Shown here: piece by piece, positions 23,014 through 31,146 of the stretch | How the letters are laid out: every line of letters starts with the position of its first letter | How positions within the stretch are numbered: the stretch's first letter is position 1 | Assembly (NCBI GenBank): GCA_023666125.1 | Contig: JAMPCN010000024.1 | Span: 1 to 34,740 of the forward strand | Length of the DNA stretch: 34,740 nt | Direction: 5' to 3' | Source of the DNA: Bacillus sp. (in: firmicutes) | GTDB taxonomy: Bacteria > Bacillota > Clostridia > Lachnospirales > Lachnospiraceae | Position numbers and translations under genes: made by a program | The notes under the pieces: model-generated | The model's input: the letters and a program-made list of their open reading frames with translations, nothing else | Database searches by the model: none | What the model was told of the DNA's origin: nothing

Positions 23014-23037
23014 CATATTTTCACATTAGGTTTACAA
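23007..23037. promoter_or_regulatory. BirA-like biotin operator overlapping the bioY -35
   Basis: On the minus strand TTGTAAACC, 13-base spacer, TGTTGACAA: an inverted repeat matching the BirA half-site TTGTAAACC/GGTTTACAA fully on one side and with two mismatches on the other. It covers the -35 box of the bioY promoter. BirA with biotinyl-AMP bound here would block transcription, standard for bioY in Firmicutes. Confidence 0.75.
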
Positions 23038-23060
23038 TACAATTTACCTTGCAAAATAAT

Positions 23061-23297
23061 TCACTTTGCCATATCTTTGAACTGTTCTATCAGCTCCATA
23101 TCAGAAGCGCTGATTTTTAAGTTAGAATTTAAGCTCTGTCCGTCCGCCGTCGTTACATTGATTTCAATAATGCTGCCCTCCTTGATGCCGTTTTGATATA
23201 CCGCTGTCATAAATTTGGGAAACTTGGGGTGGTTCTGCTTAAACTGATTCCATAAATTCATCATCTGCAAAATGGATGCCGGATTCTGTAAACTCAT
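23061..23297 (-). CDS. Small hypothetical protein downstream of aspS
   Basis: 78 residues, soluble, not recognised. An N-terminal helix with MMNLWNQFKQNHPKFPKF is followed by a beta-rich part (EGSIIEINVTTADGQSLNSNLKIS) and a final helix (DMELIEQFKDMAK). Begins 35 bp after the aspS stop on the same strand, so it is likely the last gene of the hisS-aspS operon. A purine-rich site (AGAGG, AGGCGG) precedes the ATG. I see no strong terminator after it, only a short GCAAA/TTTGC hairpin. Confidence 0.75.
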   Translation of the reverse strand: MSLQNPASILQMMNLWNQFKQNHPKFPKFMTAVYQNGIKEGSIIEINVTTADGQSLNSNLKISASDMELIEQFKDMAK

Positions 23298-23332
23298 ATT
23301 ACCGCCTGCCTCTCTTTTATGATTGCATCCGC

Positions 23333-25144
23333 TTATTCCGACTGCGCTGTTTCCGCTTCTGTTTTCCTGACAATCGCTATCTGCAATTCCTCTAACTGCT
23401 TTTCGTCCACGCCTCCGGGCGCCTGTGTCATCAGACAGGAAGCGTCTTTCATTTTCGGGAAAGCGATGACTTCACGGATATTGTCCGCATGGACAAGCAG
23501 CATCACAAAACGGTCAAGACCGTAAGCTAATCCTGCATGAGGCGGCACGCCGTACTGAAACGCGTTTAACAAAAAGCCGAACTGTTCCCACGCCTGCTCC
23601 TTGGTAAAGCCAAGCACTTCAAACATTTTCTCCTGGATATCATTCTGGTGGATTCTGACGGAACCGCCGCCAAGTTCCACGCCGTTTAATACAATATCAT
23701 ATGCTTTCGCACGGACGCGTCCCGGGTCGGAATCAATATAGCCCCAGTCCTCTTCCATCGGCATTGTAAAAGGATGGTGCATCGCCATAAAGCGGTTTTC
23801 CTCCTCACTCCACTCCAAAAGCGGAAACTCCACTATCCAGAGGAAGTTGAACTTGGATTCGTCAATCAATCCAAGCTGTCTGCCAAGCTCTACCCTTAGC
23901 GCGCCCAGCACACTGTATACAATCGTATTTTTATCGGCCGCAAACAAAAGCAAATCTCCTTTTTCGCCTTTCATTGCCTGCACCAGTTTCTCTAACTCCT
24001 CCTCGCTCATAAATTTCGCAAAAGAGGATTTGTATGTGCCGTCCTCCTGCACGCACAGATAGGCGAGACCTTTCGCGCCGTAACCTTTGGCAAAATCCAC
24101 GAGCGCGTCTATTTTTTTACGGGGCATCGCCGCCTGTCCTTTCACGTTAAGTCCCCTGACGGAACCGCCGCTTTCCAGTGCGGAAGTAAAAACGCCGAAA
24201 CCGCAGCCCGAAACCACATCCGATACGTTGACAAGCTCCATCCCAAAACGGGTATCCGGCTTATCGCTGCCGTATCGTTCCATCGCCTCTTTCCATGTCA
24301 TGCGCGGAAGCGGCAGTTCTACCTCTAAACCGATAGCTTCTTTACAGACATGCTGAATCAGTCTTTCGTTGACCTCAATCACATCATCTACATCGACAAA
24401 AGACAGTTCCATATCCGCCTGCGTAAATTCAGGCTGCCTGTCCGCCCGCAAATCCTCGTCCCGGAAACATTTGGCAATCTGGAAATAACGGTCATAACCG
24501 GAACACATCAAAAGCTGTTTATACAACTGCGGAGACTGCGGCAGCGCATAAAAACTGCCCGGATGCACACGGCTGGGAACTAAATAGTCCCTTGCGCCCT
24601 CCGGTGTGGATTTACACAAAATCGGCGTTTCTATTTCCAGAAAACCTTCTTTTGCCATAAAATCCCGCATTTCAGAGACAATTTTACTGCGTAACATCAA
24701 TTTCTGCTGCAAATCAGGCCGTCTTAAATCCAGATAACGGTATTTTAAACGGATTTCCTCTTTTGTCTTGGAATCCGCCTCTATCGGAAACGGCGGCGTA
24801 TCGGACTCCGATAATATACGCACTTCATGCGCGCGGATTTCTATTTCCCCGGTCGCCAGATTTTCATTGACGGCGCCGGAACGCTTCTCTACTTTCCCCA
24901 CCACGGCAATGACAAACTCGCTGCGCATTTTTTCTGCCTTGGCAAAACTTTCGCTGCCGCAGTCGCTCTCCTCAAAAATAATCTGCAAAATACCGGAGCG
25001 GTCTCTTAAATCAACAAAGATAATGCCGCCCTTATTTCTCTGTTTCTGCACCCATCCCATCACGGTCACTTCTTCGCCCGCATTGGCTAAGGAAAGCTCC
25101 GCGCACCGGTGGGAACGCTTCCATCCTTTCATAGACTCCGCCAT
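23333..25144 (-). CDS. aspS: Aspartyl-tRNA synthetase
   Basis: 603 residues, class II synthetase of bacterial type. N-terminal OB-fold anticodon-binding domain (about 10-110; MGWVQKQRNKGG, DLRDRSGILQIIF), then the catalytic core: motif 1 region FLEIETPIL, motif 2 FRDEDLRADRQPEFTQ, the bacterial GAD insertion (about 285-420) and motif 3 GLAYGLDRFVMLL near the end. It charges tRNA-Asp. I chose ATG at 25144 (MAESMKGWKRSHRC) because AGGAGG lies eight bases upstream; an upstream in-frame ATG gives ten extra residues with no such site. It starts 35 bp after hisS, a common pairing in Firmicutes. Whether it also charges tRNA-Asn cannot be told here. Confidence 0.97.
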   Translation of the reverse strand: MAESMKGWKRSHRCAELSLANAGEEVTVMGWVQKQRNKGGIIFVDLRDRSGILQIIFEESDCGSESFAKAEKMRSEFVIAVVGKVEKRSGAVNENLATGEIEIRAHEVRILSESDTPPFPIEADSKTKEEIRLKYRYLDLRRPDLQQKLMLRSKIVSEMRDFMAKEGFLEIETPILCKSTPEGARDYLVPSRVHPGSFYALPQSPQLYKQLLMCSGYDRYFQIAKCFRDEDLRADRQPEFTQADMELSFVDVDDVIEVNERLIQHVCKEAIGLEVELPLPRMTWKEAMERYGSDKPDTRFGMELVNVSDVVSGCGFGVFTSALESGGSVRGLNVKGQAAMPRKKIDALVDFAKGYGAKGLAYLCVQEDGTYKSSFAKFMSEEELEKLVQAMKGEKGDLLLFAADKNTIVYSVLGALRVELGRQLGLIDESKFNFLWIVEFPLLEWSEEENRFMAMHHPFTMPMEEDWGYIDSDPGRVRAKAYDIVLNGVELGGGSVRIHQNDIQEKMFEVLGFTKEQAWEQFGFLLNAFQYGVPPHAGLAYGLDRFVMLLVHADNIREVIAFPKMKDASCLMTQAPGGVDEKQLEELQIAIVRKTEAETAQSE

Positions 25145-25179
25145 TGTTTCATCCTCCTCGTATCCATATCTCATCTTTT

Positions 25180-26442
25180 TCAGCTTTTTAAAGGCTCCTT
25201 ATAAAATTCCTGAAACTCTTCATATCCCTGCGCCGTCAACTGCTCTTTCTGGAACTTCTTATTCTTATTCATACGCGCTACCAGAATCTGATTGCCCGCT
25301 TCTCTTTCTTTCTGCGCCTGCGCCATCACTTCGCAGAGTCTATCCGCAGGCAGTCCTTTCTCCATCAGATAAGCCGTTTTTTTGCCTTTACCCGGCACTT
25401 TAAAACCGCTCTCCATCAGCAACAGGATAATCCGCTCAAAGCCAATCGAAAAACCGCACGCCGGCACGTCGTTTCCCGTAAATTTGCCGACCATCTTATC
25501 ATATCTGCCGCCCCCGCCGCAGCTTACGCCCAATTCCGGCATGACGATTTCAAAAATCGTACCGGTATAATAAGACATACCCCGCACTAAAGTCGGGTCA
25601 AATTTTAGTTCAAAAAAATCGCCTTTCGTCGCTTCCACGCTGTCGATAATCTCCTTGAAACCGTCTTTTACTTCCATAGGCAGCTTGTCCGCTAATACAT
25701 CCATAATATAGGAAACGGCGTCCTGTTCCTCTTCCATTCTCTGAAAAAGAGCGAGATATTTTTCGACGTTTTCCTGCGGATAACCGCTTTCCAACAATTC
25801 TTCTTTTACGCCGTCCATTCCTATTTTATCCATTTTATCAAGAATGATAAAAACCTGGTCGTAATCTTCTTCCCCAAAGCCGCTGTACGCCGCCATCGCC
25901 TTTAAAATCCGCCTGTCATTAATATGAATCCGAAAATCGTGGAAACCGAGTTTTCCAAGCGTTGTCGTCGTCGCCAGAATCAATTCGATTTCGGCAAGGT
26001 TGGAAGCCTCTCCCAAAATATCAATATCGCACTGCATAAACTGGCGGTAACGACCGCGCTGCGGTCTGTCCGCCCTCCAGACATTTCCCATCTGTAAAGC
26101 TTTAAACGGCGCGGGAAGCTCATTCGCATGATTGGAATAATAGCGCACAAGCGGCACCGTTAAGTCATAACGAAGCCCGCCGTCGGTTAAGTCCTCTTCC
26201 GACTGCGCTTCTTCTAACTTGAGTTTCTCGCCTCTTTTTAAAATTTTAAAAATAAGTTTCTCATTTTCTCCGCCCGCCTTGCAGTTTAAGTTCGCAAGGT
26301 TTTCCACGCAGGGCGTCTCCATGGACGTGAAGCCAAAACTTGCATAAGTTTCTTTGATAACGCTTATCACATAATCCCGGATTTCCATCTCTTCCGGTAA
26401 AATATCTTTCATGCCGGTAACCGGTTTTTTGCTTAATGTCAT
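25180..26442 (-). CDS. hisS: Histidyl-tRNA synthetase
   Basis: 420 residues, class II. Opens KKPVTGMKDILPEEM, typical for HisRS; motif 2 is NVWRADRPQRGRYRQFMQCD; the His-binding signature RGMSYYTGTIFEI is followed by GGGGRYDKMVG; motif 3 is ACGFSIGFERIILLL. The C-terminal anticodon domain (about 350-420) is rather short. It charges tRNA-His. A sigma-A promoter lies at 26496-26524 with a leader of roughly 45 bases, too short for a T-box riboswitch, so expression seems not to be T-box controlled here. aspS follows after 35 bp. Confidence 0.97.
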   Translation of the reverse strand: MTLSKKPVTGMKDILPEEMEIRDYVISVIKETYASFGFTSMETPCVENLANLNCKAGGENEKLIFKILKRGEKLKLEEAQSEEDLTDGGLRYDLTVPLVRYYSNHANELPAPFKALQMGNVWRADRPQRGRYRQFMQCDIDILGEASNLAEIELILATTTTLGKLGFHDFRIHINDRRILKAMAAYSGFGEEDYDQVFIILDKMDKIGMDGVKEELLESGYPQENVEKYLALFQRMEEEQDAVSYIMDVLADKLPMEVKDGFKEIIDSVEATKGDFFELKFDPTLVRGMSYYTGTIFEIVMPELGVSCGGGGRYDKMVGKFTGNDVPACGFSIGFERIILLLMESGFKVPGKGKKTAYLMEKGLPADRLCEVMAQAQKEREAGNQILVARMNKNKKFQKEQLTAQGYEEFQEFYKEPLKS

Positions 26443-26495
26443 ATCAATAACTCTGCCTTTCTATCAGTATGCCTTGGGATAATAATCTGATGTTT

Positions 26496-26524
26496 ACTAT
26501 AACATATTCATAAATCCATTTCAA
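26496..26524 (-). promoter_or_regulatory. Sigma-A promoter of hisS-aspS
   Basis: On the minus strand TTGAAA (26519-26524), 17-bp spacer, TATAGT (26496-26501), 54 bp before the hisS ATG. No T-box stem or terminator is present in the leader. Confidence 0.7.
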
Positions 26525-26571
26525 GAAAACGCGTCATGCCAAATGCCAGCCTAAAATCTGCAAGCGGACAC

Positions 26572-28611
26572 TTATTTTCTGAATTTTACAATAACGTCTT
26601 TCAATTTCTGTGATAACGCCATATTTTCATTCGACGTCTTGCAGATATCGTCTGAAATATTAGAAGTTACCCCGCTCTTTTCAATAATGATATTAATAGC
26701 ATTCTCATTTTCCGCCGATATATCTTTCACATTAGTTGCGCTGCTTGAAATTTCTCTTACCGAATGAGCAAGTATCTGTGTGGATTTATTAACGCTTTCA
26801 ATTTCCTGCTGTATCTGCAAAATCGCCTCACTGTAACGCTGCGCGTCCTCTGCAAAGACTTTTATTTTTTCCATAACGTCTTTATCAATAAATGTCATGA
26901 TATCATCAAAGCATTTTTGGACAATTTCAATACTGTTATTTGCATCATCACAGACACTTTGTATGTTAGAACCGGTTTCCGTTGAAGTTTCAGCAAGTTT
27001 CCCGATTTCTCCGGCAACAACTGCAAATCCTTTTCCGGCTTCTCCCGCTCTTGCCGCTTCAATCGAAGCATTTAAGGACAACAGGTTAGTCTGTGAGGCA
27101 ATTTCCAATATCTGCTGTGTCATTTCATTAATACTGGACAGACTTTTTAATGATTCTATTGCCGTCTCCACAGCGCCTTTAGTCTGAGAAAACGTTGCTT
27201 GGCTGCTTACGTAAGTAGCTTGTGCCGAATCCCGCATATCTAACGCGCTCTGCAGCATCGTTTCTGTTTTTTCATTGCTCGAAGATATATGCGTAACGAT
27301 TTCTTCCGTTAAAGAATTAATATTTACAATCTCTCCGTTTACATTGCTAAGCGCATCATGAGTTCCCTCAAGACTCGCTAAAAGTTCTTCCGTAGTCGCG
27401 GTATTATCATTAACGCAATCTACCAGACTATTCGCCGAATTATTCATAGCTGCGCATTTATCCTCGAGAATATTGCTGCTCTGTTCCAATATCGAAACAA
27501 TTTCTCTTAAAGATTCAGAAAGAAGGTCTGTTGCGGCTGCAATATTCCCGACTTCATCTTTCCTGTTCATAATTTTATCCAGTTCTTTATTATGTGAGAT
27601 ATCGTATCCTTTTAACTTTAAAACGGCATTTTCAACTTTTTGCAACGGATTCATCATAAGATTGATAATCACATACACAAACACTAACAGTAATATCGTG
27701 GCAACGACACAGATAATAATGAGATTATTCTGCATTGCCTTAACAGAAGCAAAAATTTCATCCGTATTGTCCGACATGATAAACAGCCAATCGCGGCCGG
27801 GCATATACTGATAGCTTGCTAAATATGTCTCGCCATCCATGGTATATTCTATGTATGAATTTAACTCCGTGCTGCTGCCGGACACAGCTTCTATCATTTT
27901 ACGAATATGCTCTTCTTCAGCGACAGTTGCCACCAATTCCGGATTGGCATTAAAGATATACTCGCCGGTTTTTACATTAACCATACAGTATTCAGCGCTT
28001 TCCATACCGGTAATCGATAAACTGTCCAGCGTGGCAAGAATACCATTGGTTAAAATTCCGCTTCCCACTAATCCGACCGGGTTCTTATTCTCATCAAAAA
28101 CCGCCGCATACATGGAAACGGTCTGCATCCCGCTTGCCGGTGATATAATAATACCGGTATTATACACGCCGTCCGCCGCAAGCATCGCATCCTGCAAAGC
28201 CTTTAACGGGTCGCCCTCTCTTGTGGTAATACCCACTACGCCTGCATTAGTATGTGCGAGAACGTGCGTATTCCATTCGCTGACATAAATACCCTCAAGA
28301 TTTTCTATATCCGCACTGTACTTTTCCGTATAAGCCTGCGCAGCATCCACATACTTCTGATTCGTTACATCCGATAAAAGGTTCGTAATTTCTCCCGCCC
28401 TGCTATATGCTAAAAGTAATCCCTCAAACTCATTGACATAATTTTCTATAATCTGCGTCCTGTCGTGCGCTATCGTTTCCAGATTGTCAATCGCCGTCTG
28501 CCGCATATTGTTAGTCAAAAATGAACTGACAAACAGATAAAAAAGTATCATAATAATAATCTGCATAATAGCAACCATTGCCGTGATTTTGGTACTCATT
28601 CTTTTCTTCAT
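26572..28611 (-). CDS. Methyl-accepting chemotaxis protein (dCache type)
   Basis: 679 residues. TM1 about 9-31, a large extracytoplasmic sensor (about 33-290) with the long-helix plus PAS-like fold expected of dCache_1 (phrases [20 protein letters not shown] and [11 protein letters not shown]), TM2 about 294-318, HAMP about 319-375, then the signalling domain with the highly conserved hairpin tip around [26 protein letters not shown]. It would signal through CheW/CheA to the flagellar motor or a related pathway. Double ATG-rich start at 28611 with AGAG upstream. A promoter lies at 28671-28699; I saw no sigma-D (TAAA...GCCGATA) motif. The ligand is unknown; dCache domains often bind amino acids or carboxylates. 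Confidence 0.93.
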   Translation of the reverse strand: MKKRMSTKITAMVAIMQIIIMILFYLFVSSFLTNNMRQTAIDNLETIAHDRTQIIENYVNEFEGLLLAYSRAGEITNLLSDVTNQKYVDAAQAYTEKYSADIENLEGIYVSEWNTHVLAHTNAGVVGITTREGDPLKALQDAMLAADGVYNTGIIISPASGMQTVSMYAAVFDENKNPVGLVGSGILTNGILATLDSLSITGMESAEYCMVNVKTGEYIFNANPELVATVAEEEHIRKMIEAVSGSSTELNSYIEYTMDGETYLASYQYMPGRDWLFIMSDNTDEIFASVKAMQNNLIIICVVATILLLVFVYVIINLMMNPLQKVENAVLKLKGYDISHNKELDKIMNRKDEVGNIAAATDLLSESLREIVSILEQSSNILEDKCAAMNNSANSLVDCVNDNTATTEELLASLEGTHDALSNVNGEIVNINSLTEEIVTHISSSNEKTETMLQSALDMRDSAQATYVSSQATFSQTKGAVETAIESLKSLSSINEMTQQILEIASQTNLLSLNASIEAARAGEAGKGFAVVAGEIGKLAETSTETGSNIQSVCDDANNSIEIVQKCFDDIMTFIDKDVMEKIKVFAEDAQRYSEAILQIQQEIESVNKSTQILAHSVREISSSATNVKDISAENENAINIIIEKSGVTSNISDDICKTSNENMALSQKLKDVIVKFRK

Positions 28612-28670
28612 AGCTATACTCTCTTTCTTTTTACAATTTTGTTAAAACAATAGCAGATGTTTCTTTATCC

Positions 28671-28699
28671 ATCATATTCTATTTTTGTAAAAACTTCAA
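28671..28699 (-). promoter_or_regulatory. Sigma-A-type promoter of the chemoreceptor gene
   Basis: On the minus strand TTGAAG (28694-28699), 17-bp spacer, TATGAT (28671-28676), 60 bp upstream of the ATG and just after the terminator of the preceding operon. Confidence 0.6.
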
Positions 28700-28713
28700 T
28701 AAATACTTGCATC

Positions 28714-28741
28714 AAAAAAGCTATCCATTTGATTGAATAGC
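28714..28741 (-). terminator. Intrinsic terminator of the aldo/keto reductase operon
   Basis: Minus-strand stem GCTATTC/GGATAGC (arms 28735-28741 and 28720-28726, one G-T pair) with an eight-base loop, followed by six T. It ends the five-gene run that starts at 32262. Confidence 0.75.
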
Positions 28742-28763
28742 CTCTTTATCCCTATTTCCAAAA

Positions 28764-28838
28764 TCAGGCTGCGCAGTTTTTTACAGCATCCGCCTCACTG
28801 TCCAGAACAATCATAATATCTATGTCAACTTCTTCCAT
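28764..28838 (-). other. Possible 24-codon micro-ORF or gene remnant
   Basis: An ATG (28836-28838) with AGGGA just upstream opens a 24-residue frame, acidic with an IMIVLD core and ending NCAA. It lies between the last operon gene and the terminator. It may be a tiny peptide or the tail of a decayed gene. Nothing else is visible in this spacer. Confidence 0.25.
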
Positions 28839-28862
28839 ATTATCCCTGCGGGCATAGGAAGC

Positions 28863-29324
28863 TTAGTCAAGAAAAATCACCACCTCTGTTTCCTCCCCGC
28901 CCAAAATCTTTGCCAATTCCACTTCATCCATATCCGATACTTTCCCAATTCTTGTATACGCCCATGAATTAGAACCGTAAAAAATAACTATCTGATTACC
29001 ATTATACAGACAAATATCTCCGGCGTGGGTAGTTGTCTGATGGTCGTTTCGCGGAAGCGTCGTTCCAAGTGAACACACCTTTTCAAATCCGCCATAATTG
29101 GACGCTGACATAGACAGCTCCCCGTCCTGCAAAAGTTCTTTTAAGGCTTCCACAGACTCATTATTCTCCAAAACCGCTGTTAATGTGGCTTCGCCCACTT
29201 TTATATACATTTCATTCGTTTCCACTGCGTTATCCTCCGCTTCTTTTCCCTTTGTCTCATTTGTGCAAGCCGCAGCGCCAAGCGACAAAAGCATTGTGAT
29301 AATAATTGCTATATACCTTCTCAT
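28863..29324 (-). CDS. Cyclophilin-like fold lipoprotein (second copy)
   Basis: 153 residues from ATG at 29324 (GGAGG eight bases upstream; this ATG overlaps the DUF3737 stop as ATGA). Signal peptide with a lipobox-like LGAAAC, putting the lipidated Cys near residue 20. The mature part (about 40-153) matches the small cyclophilin-like fold family (Cyclophil_like2): LKELLQDGELSMSASNYGGFEK, then AGDICLYNGNQIVIFYGSNSW and YTRIGKV. These domains resemble the prolyl-isomerase fold but lack a known activity. A related lipoprotein is encoded two genes upstream in the same operon. Length and order fit; role unknown. Confidence 0.82.
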   Translation of the reverse strand: MRRYIAIIITMLLSLGAAACTNETKGKEAEDNAVETNEMYIKVGEATLTAVLENNESVEALKELLQDGELSMSASNYGGFEKVCSLGTTLPRNDHQTTTHAGDICLYNGNQIVIFYGSNSWAYTRIGKVSDMDEVELAKILGGEETEVVIFLD

Positions 29325-30175
29325 CCCGCATTCCTCCACTGTCTGCCAACAATAATTTCCCCTTTCGCCTTTTCATCATCCATAATGATTTCTTTCACTT
29401 CCGGCACGCAAATCTGTCCGGACAAAGGATTTTTAATGCTGATAACCGGCGTTGTCACGACTGCCTCTACCTGGGATTTTTCAAACGCTAAGTCCGTATC
29501 AATCATTTCACAGTCAATCAGCTTTAGATTTTTACAATAGCAAAGCGGCTGCGTTCCAATAATCTTACAATTAATAAGCGTCAGCCCGTTAGAATACCAG
29601 GCAAGATACTCGCCTTTTACCACGCTGTTTTTCACTGTGACATTTTCGGAATGCCAGAAAGCGTCTTTCGTATCGAAGATACAGTTTTCAAATACGGCAT
29701 TACGGATGTACTGAAAAGAATATTTACCCTTAAACTGCACATCTACAAAATGCAGATTTTCAGAGCGCATCATAAAATATTCGCTCTGCGCCGTAGTGTT
29801 TCGCATCTTTATATTGCTTACCGACCAGCCAAATTCCGGCGAAATGATATCACAGTTTTCTATCACAACATCACTGCATTCCCTAAGAGCCTTAATGCCG
29901 TGCATCTTCGTATCCGTAATCTTAATATGGTCGGAATACCACAACGCCGCCCTGCATAATTCAGTCATCTCTGAATCCCGGATGGTTAAGCCATGGTCAT
30001 GCCAGAACGGATAACGCAGGTTGAAAAAACAATGTTCCACTTCTATGTTTTTCCCTTCCTTAAATGCGCTTTCCCCGTCAGCCGGACCGTCAAAAGAACA
30101 GTTTTTTGCCAGCACTCCATCACTTCCATAAAGCGCCCTTTCCTCATCAAAAGTCTGATTTTCTATCACTGTCAT
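29321..30175 (-). CDS. DUF3737 right-handed beta-helix protein
   Basis: 284 residues, no signal peptide. Opens MTVIENQTFDEERALYGSDG and carries FDGPADGESAFKE, LRYPFWHDHGL and SEMTELCRAALWYS, which I recognise as DUF3737. Throughout there is a short period of about 20-22 residues with alternating hydrophobic and Asn/Cys/Asp (NCSFDG, HCFFNL, NCDIIS, NCIFDT, NCKIIG, DCEMID), the ladder pattern of a right-handed parallel beta-helix. Such proteins can be sugar-active enzymes or scaffolds; none is known for this family. I chose ATG at 30175 since GGAGG precedes it and the domain starts there. It begins one base after the 88-aa gene stop and overlaps the next gene by 4 bp. Confidence 0.9.
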   Translation of the reverse strand: MTVIENQTFDEERALYGSDGVLAKNCSFDGPADGESAFKEGKNIEVEHCFFNLRYPFWHDHGLTIRDSEMTELCRAALWYSDHIKITDTKMHGIKALRECSDVVIENCDIISPEFGWSVSNIKMRNTTAQSEYFMMRSENLHFVDVQFKGKYSFQYIRNAVFENCIFDTKDAFWHSENVTVKNSVVKGEYLAWYSNGLTLINCKIIGTQPLCYCKNLKLIDCEMIDTDLAFEKSQVEAVVTTPVISIKNPLSGQICVPEVKEIIMDDEKAKGEIIVGRQWRNAG

Positions 30176-30176
30176 T

Positions 30177-30443
30177 TTACGATTTCCTCCATGATTCCAT
30201 GTTATTTTTGTTTCGTTCCATCTGATAAACAAGATAGTCCAGACAGTCTATCTTTTTTTCTTCCTCATGTACTTTATTCAGCAGGCATTTTCTGTGTTCT
30301 TTCATTAAATGCATCTGACCGCTTACGTCATCCTGCTCCATACATTCCATAAAACATTGGATTGTTTCCTGATTGCATCCGGCATCTTTCAGATTTTGAA
30401 TCACATCTTCCTCTGAGTCATAACCTATTGTACGTGCCAACAT
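30177..30443 (-). CDS. Small helical protein, 88 aa, operon member
   Basis: 88 residues, highly charged, almost all helical with five Cys (phrases IQNLKDAGCNQETIQCFMEC and EEEKKIDCLDYLVYQMER). It resembles the C-terminal coiled-coil part of MerR-type regulators, but there is no DNA-binding helix-turn-helix, so it is not a full regulator. Small proteins like this are familiar beside DUF3737 and reductase genes in clostridia, to my memory. The ATG at 30443 has a mediocre GGCGGA site. Its stop is one base before the DUF3737 ATG and it starts 29 bp after the lipoprotein gene, so it is firmly in the operon. A Cys-based redox or effector-binding role is possible only as inference. Confidence 0.78.
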   Translation of the reverse strand: MLARTIGYDSEEDVIQNLKDAGCNQETIQCFMECMEQDDVSGQMHLMKEHRKCLLNKVHEEEKKIDCLDYLVYQMERNKNNMESWRKS

Positions 30444-30472
30444 TATCTATCCGCCATCCTTTCCCCTGCTTT

Positions 30473-31117
30473 CTACTCCCCGGGGCTGATACTGATAATC
30501 TTATTACCCCAGCCCTCTAACACCGGATTATTCTCAACCGCATCCACAAATTCCGCACTGTTATCAAAATATCCTACCGGCGTATACTCGGCGCTAACCT
30601 CTGCATCCTGATAAAATAAGATGATACGGTTCGGTTCAGAGTAATAGACCTCTCCCGCCTTTTCTGCCGTAACCTCTTTTGCCGCCGACGGGATTTCATA
30701 GCGGTTCGGTATATCGTAATACTGCATGACCTCCCAATTATCAAAGTCATCATAATGGTAGATTGGCAGATTCCAATCGCTGCTGCCCACATGCTTGGCG
30801 ATTGCTGCCGCCGTATCGTTATCATAAAGGTGTAAAGTAAACGCTTCTCCCTCATACCCGAAGCGGGCGGTCAGCGTACTTGTCTGCGAAGAGTCTGTTT
30901 CCTGAACGGCACTATCACTTGTAGAATCTCCTGCCGAAGTATTTTCCTCCGATGCAACAGGCGCATTACTGCTTTCTGCCGAATCATTCTGTATGGAAAC
31001 GGTGGAACCGCCAACACTGTTATCGGTAATGCTCTTCTCTGCAGAACTGCCACAGCCCGTAAATACTATCATGGATGCCGCAATCAAACCTGATACCGCA
31101 ATTAATCTTTTTTTCAT
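30473..31117 (-). CDS. Cyclophilin-like fold lipoprotein (first copy)
   Basis: 214 residues. Lipoprotein signal with lipobox VFTGC, lipidated Cys at 22. A Ser/Thr/Asp/Glu-rich low-complexity linker (about 23-82) leads to a cyclophilin-like domain (about 85-213): FTLHLYDNDTAAAIAKHV, NLPIYHYDDFDNWEVMQYYD, AGEVYYSEPNRIILFYQ and YTPVGYFDNSAEFVDAV, which fits Cyclophil_like2. AAGGAGGG lies nine bases before the ATG. It starts 29 bp after the aldo/keto reductase gene. Same fold as the lipoprotein at 28863-29324 but longer, with a stalk. Activity unknown; a surface-displayed redox or binding role with the reductase is speculative. Confidence 0.87.
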   Translation of the reverse strand: MKKRLIAVSGLIAASMIVFTGCGSSAEKSITDNSVGGSTVSIQNDSAESSNAPVASEENTSAGDSTSDSAVQETDSSQTSTLTARFGYEGEAFTLHLYDNDTAAAIAKHVGSSDWNLPIYHYDDFDNWEVMQYYDIPNRYEIPSAAKEVTAEKAGEVYYSEPNRIILFYQDAEVSAEYTPVGYFDNSAEFVDAVENNPVLEGWGNKIISISPGE

Positions 31118-31146
31118 AATATATCGCCCTCCTTGGATACTGAAAT

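Noticed and set aside
26443-26571. T-box riboswitch before hisS
   Set aside because: The promoter at 26496-26524 leaves a leader of about 45 bases with no specifier stem, T-box sequence or terminator.
28612-28720. Sigma-D (flagellar) promoter before the chemoreceptor
   Set aside because: No TAAA-N15-GCCGATA match; a sigma-A-like pair fits better.
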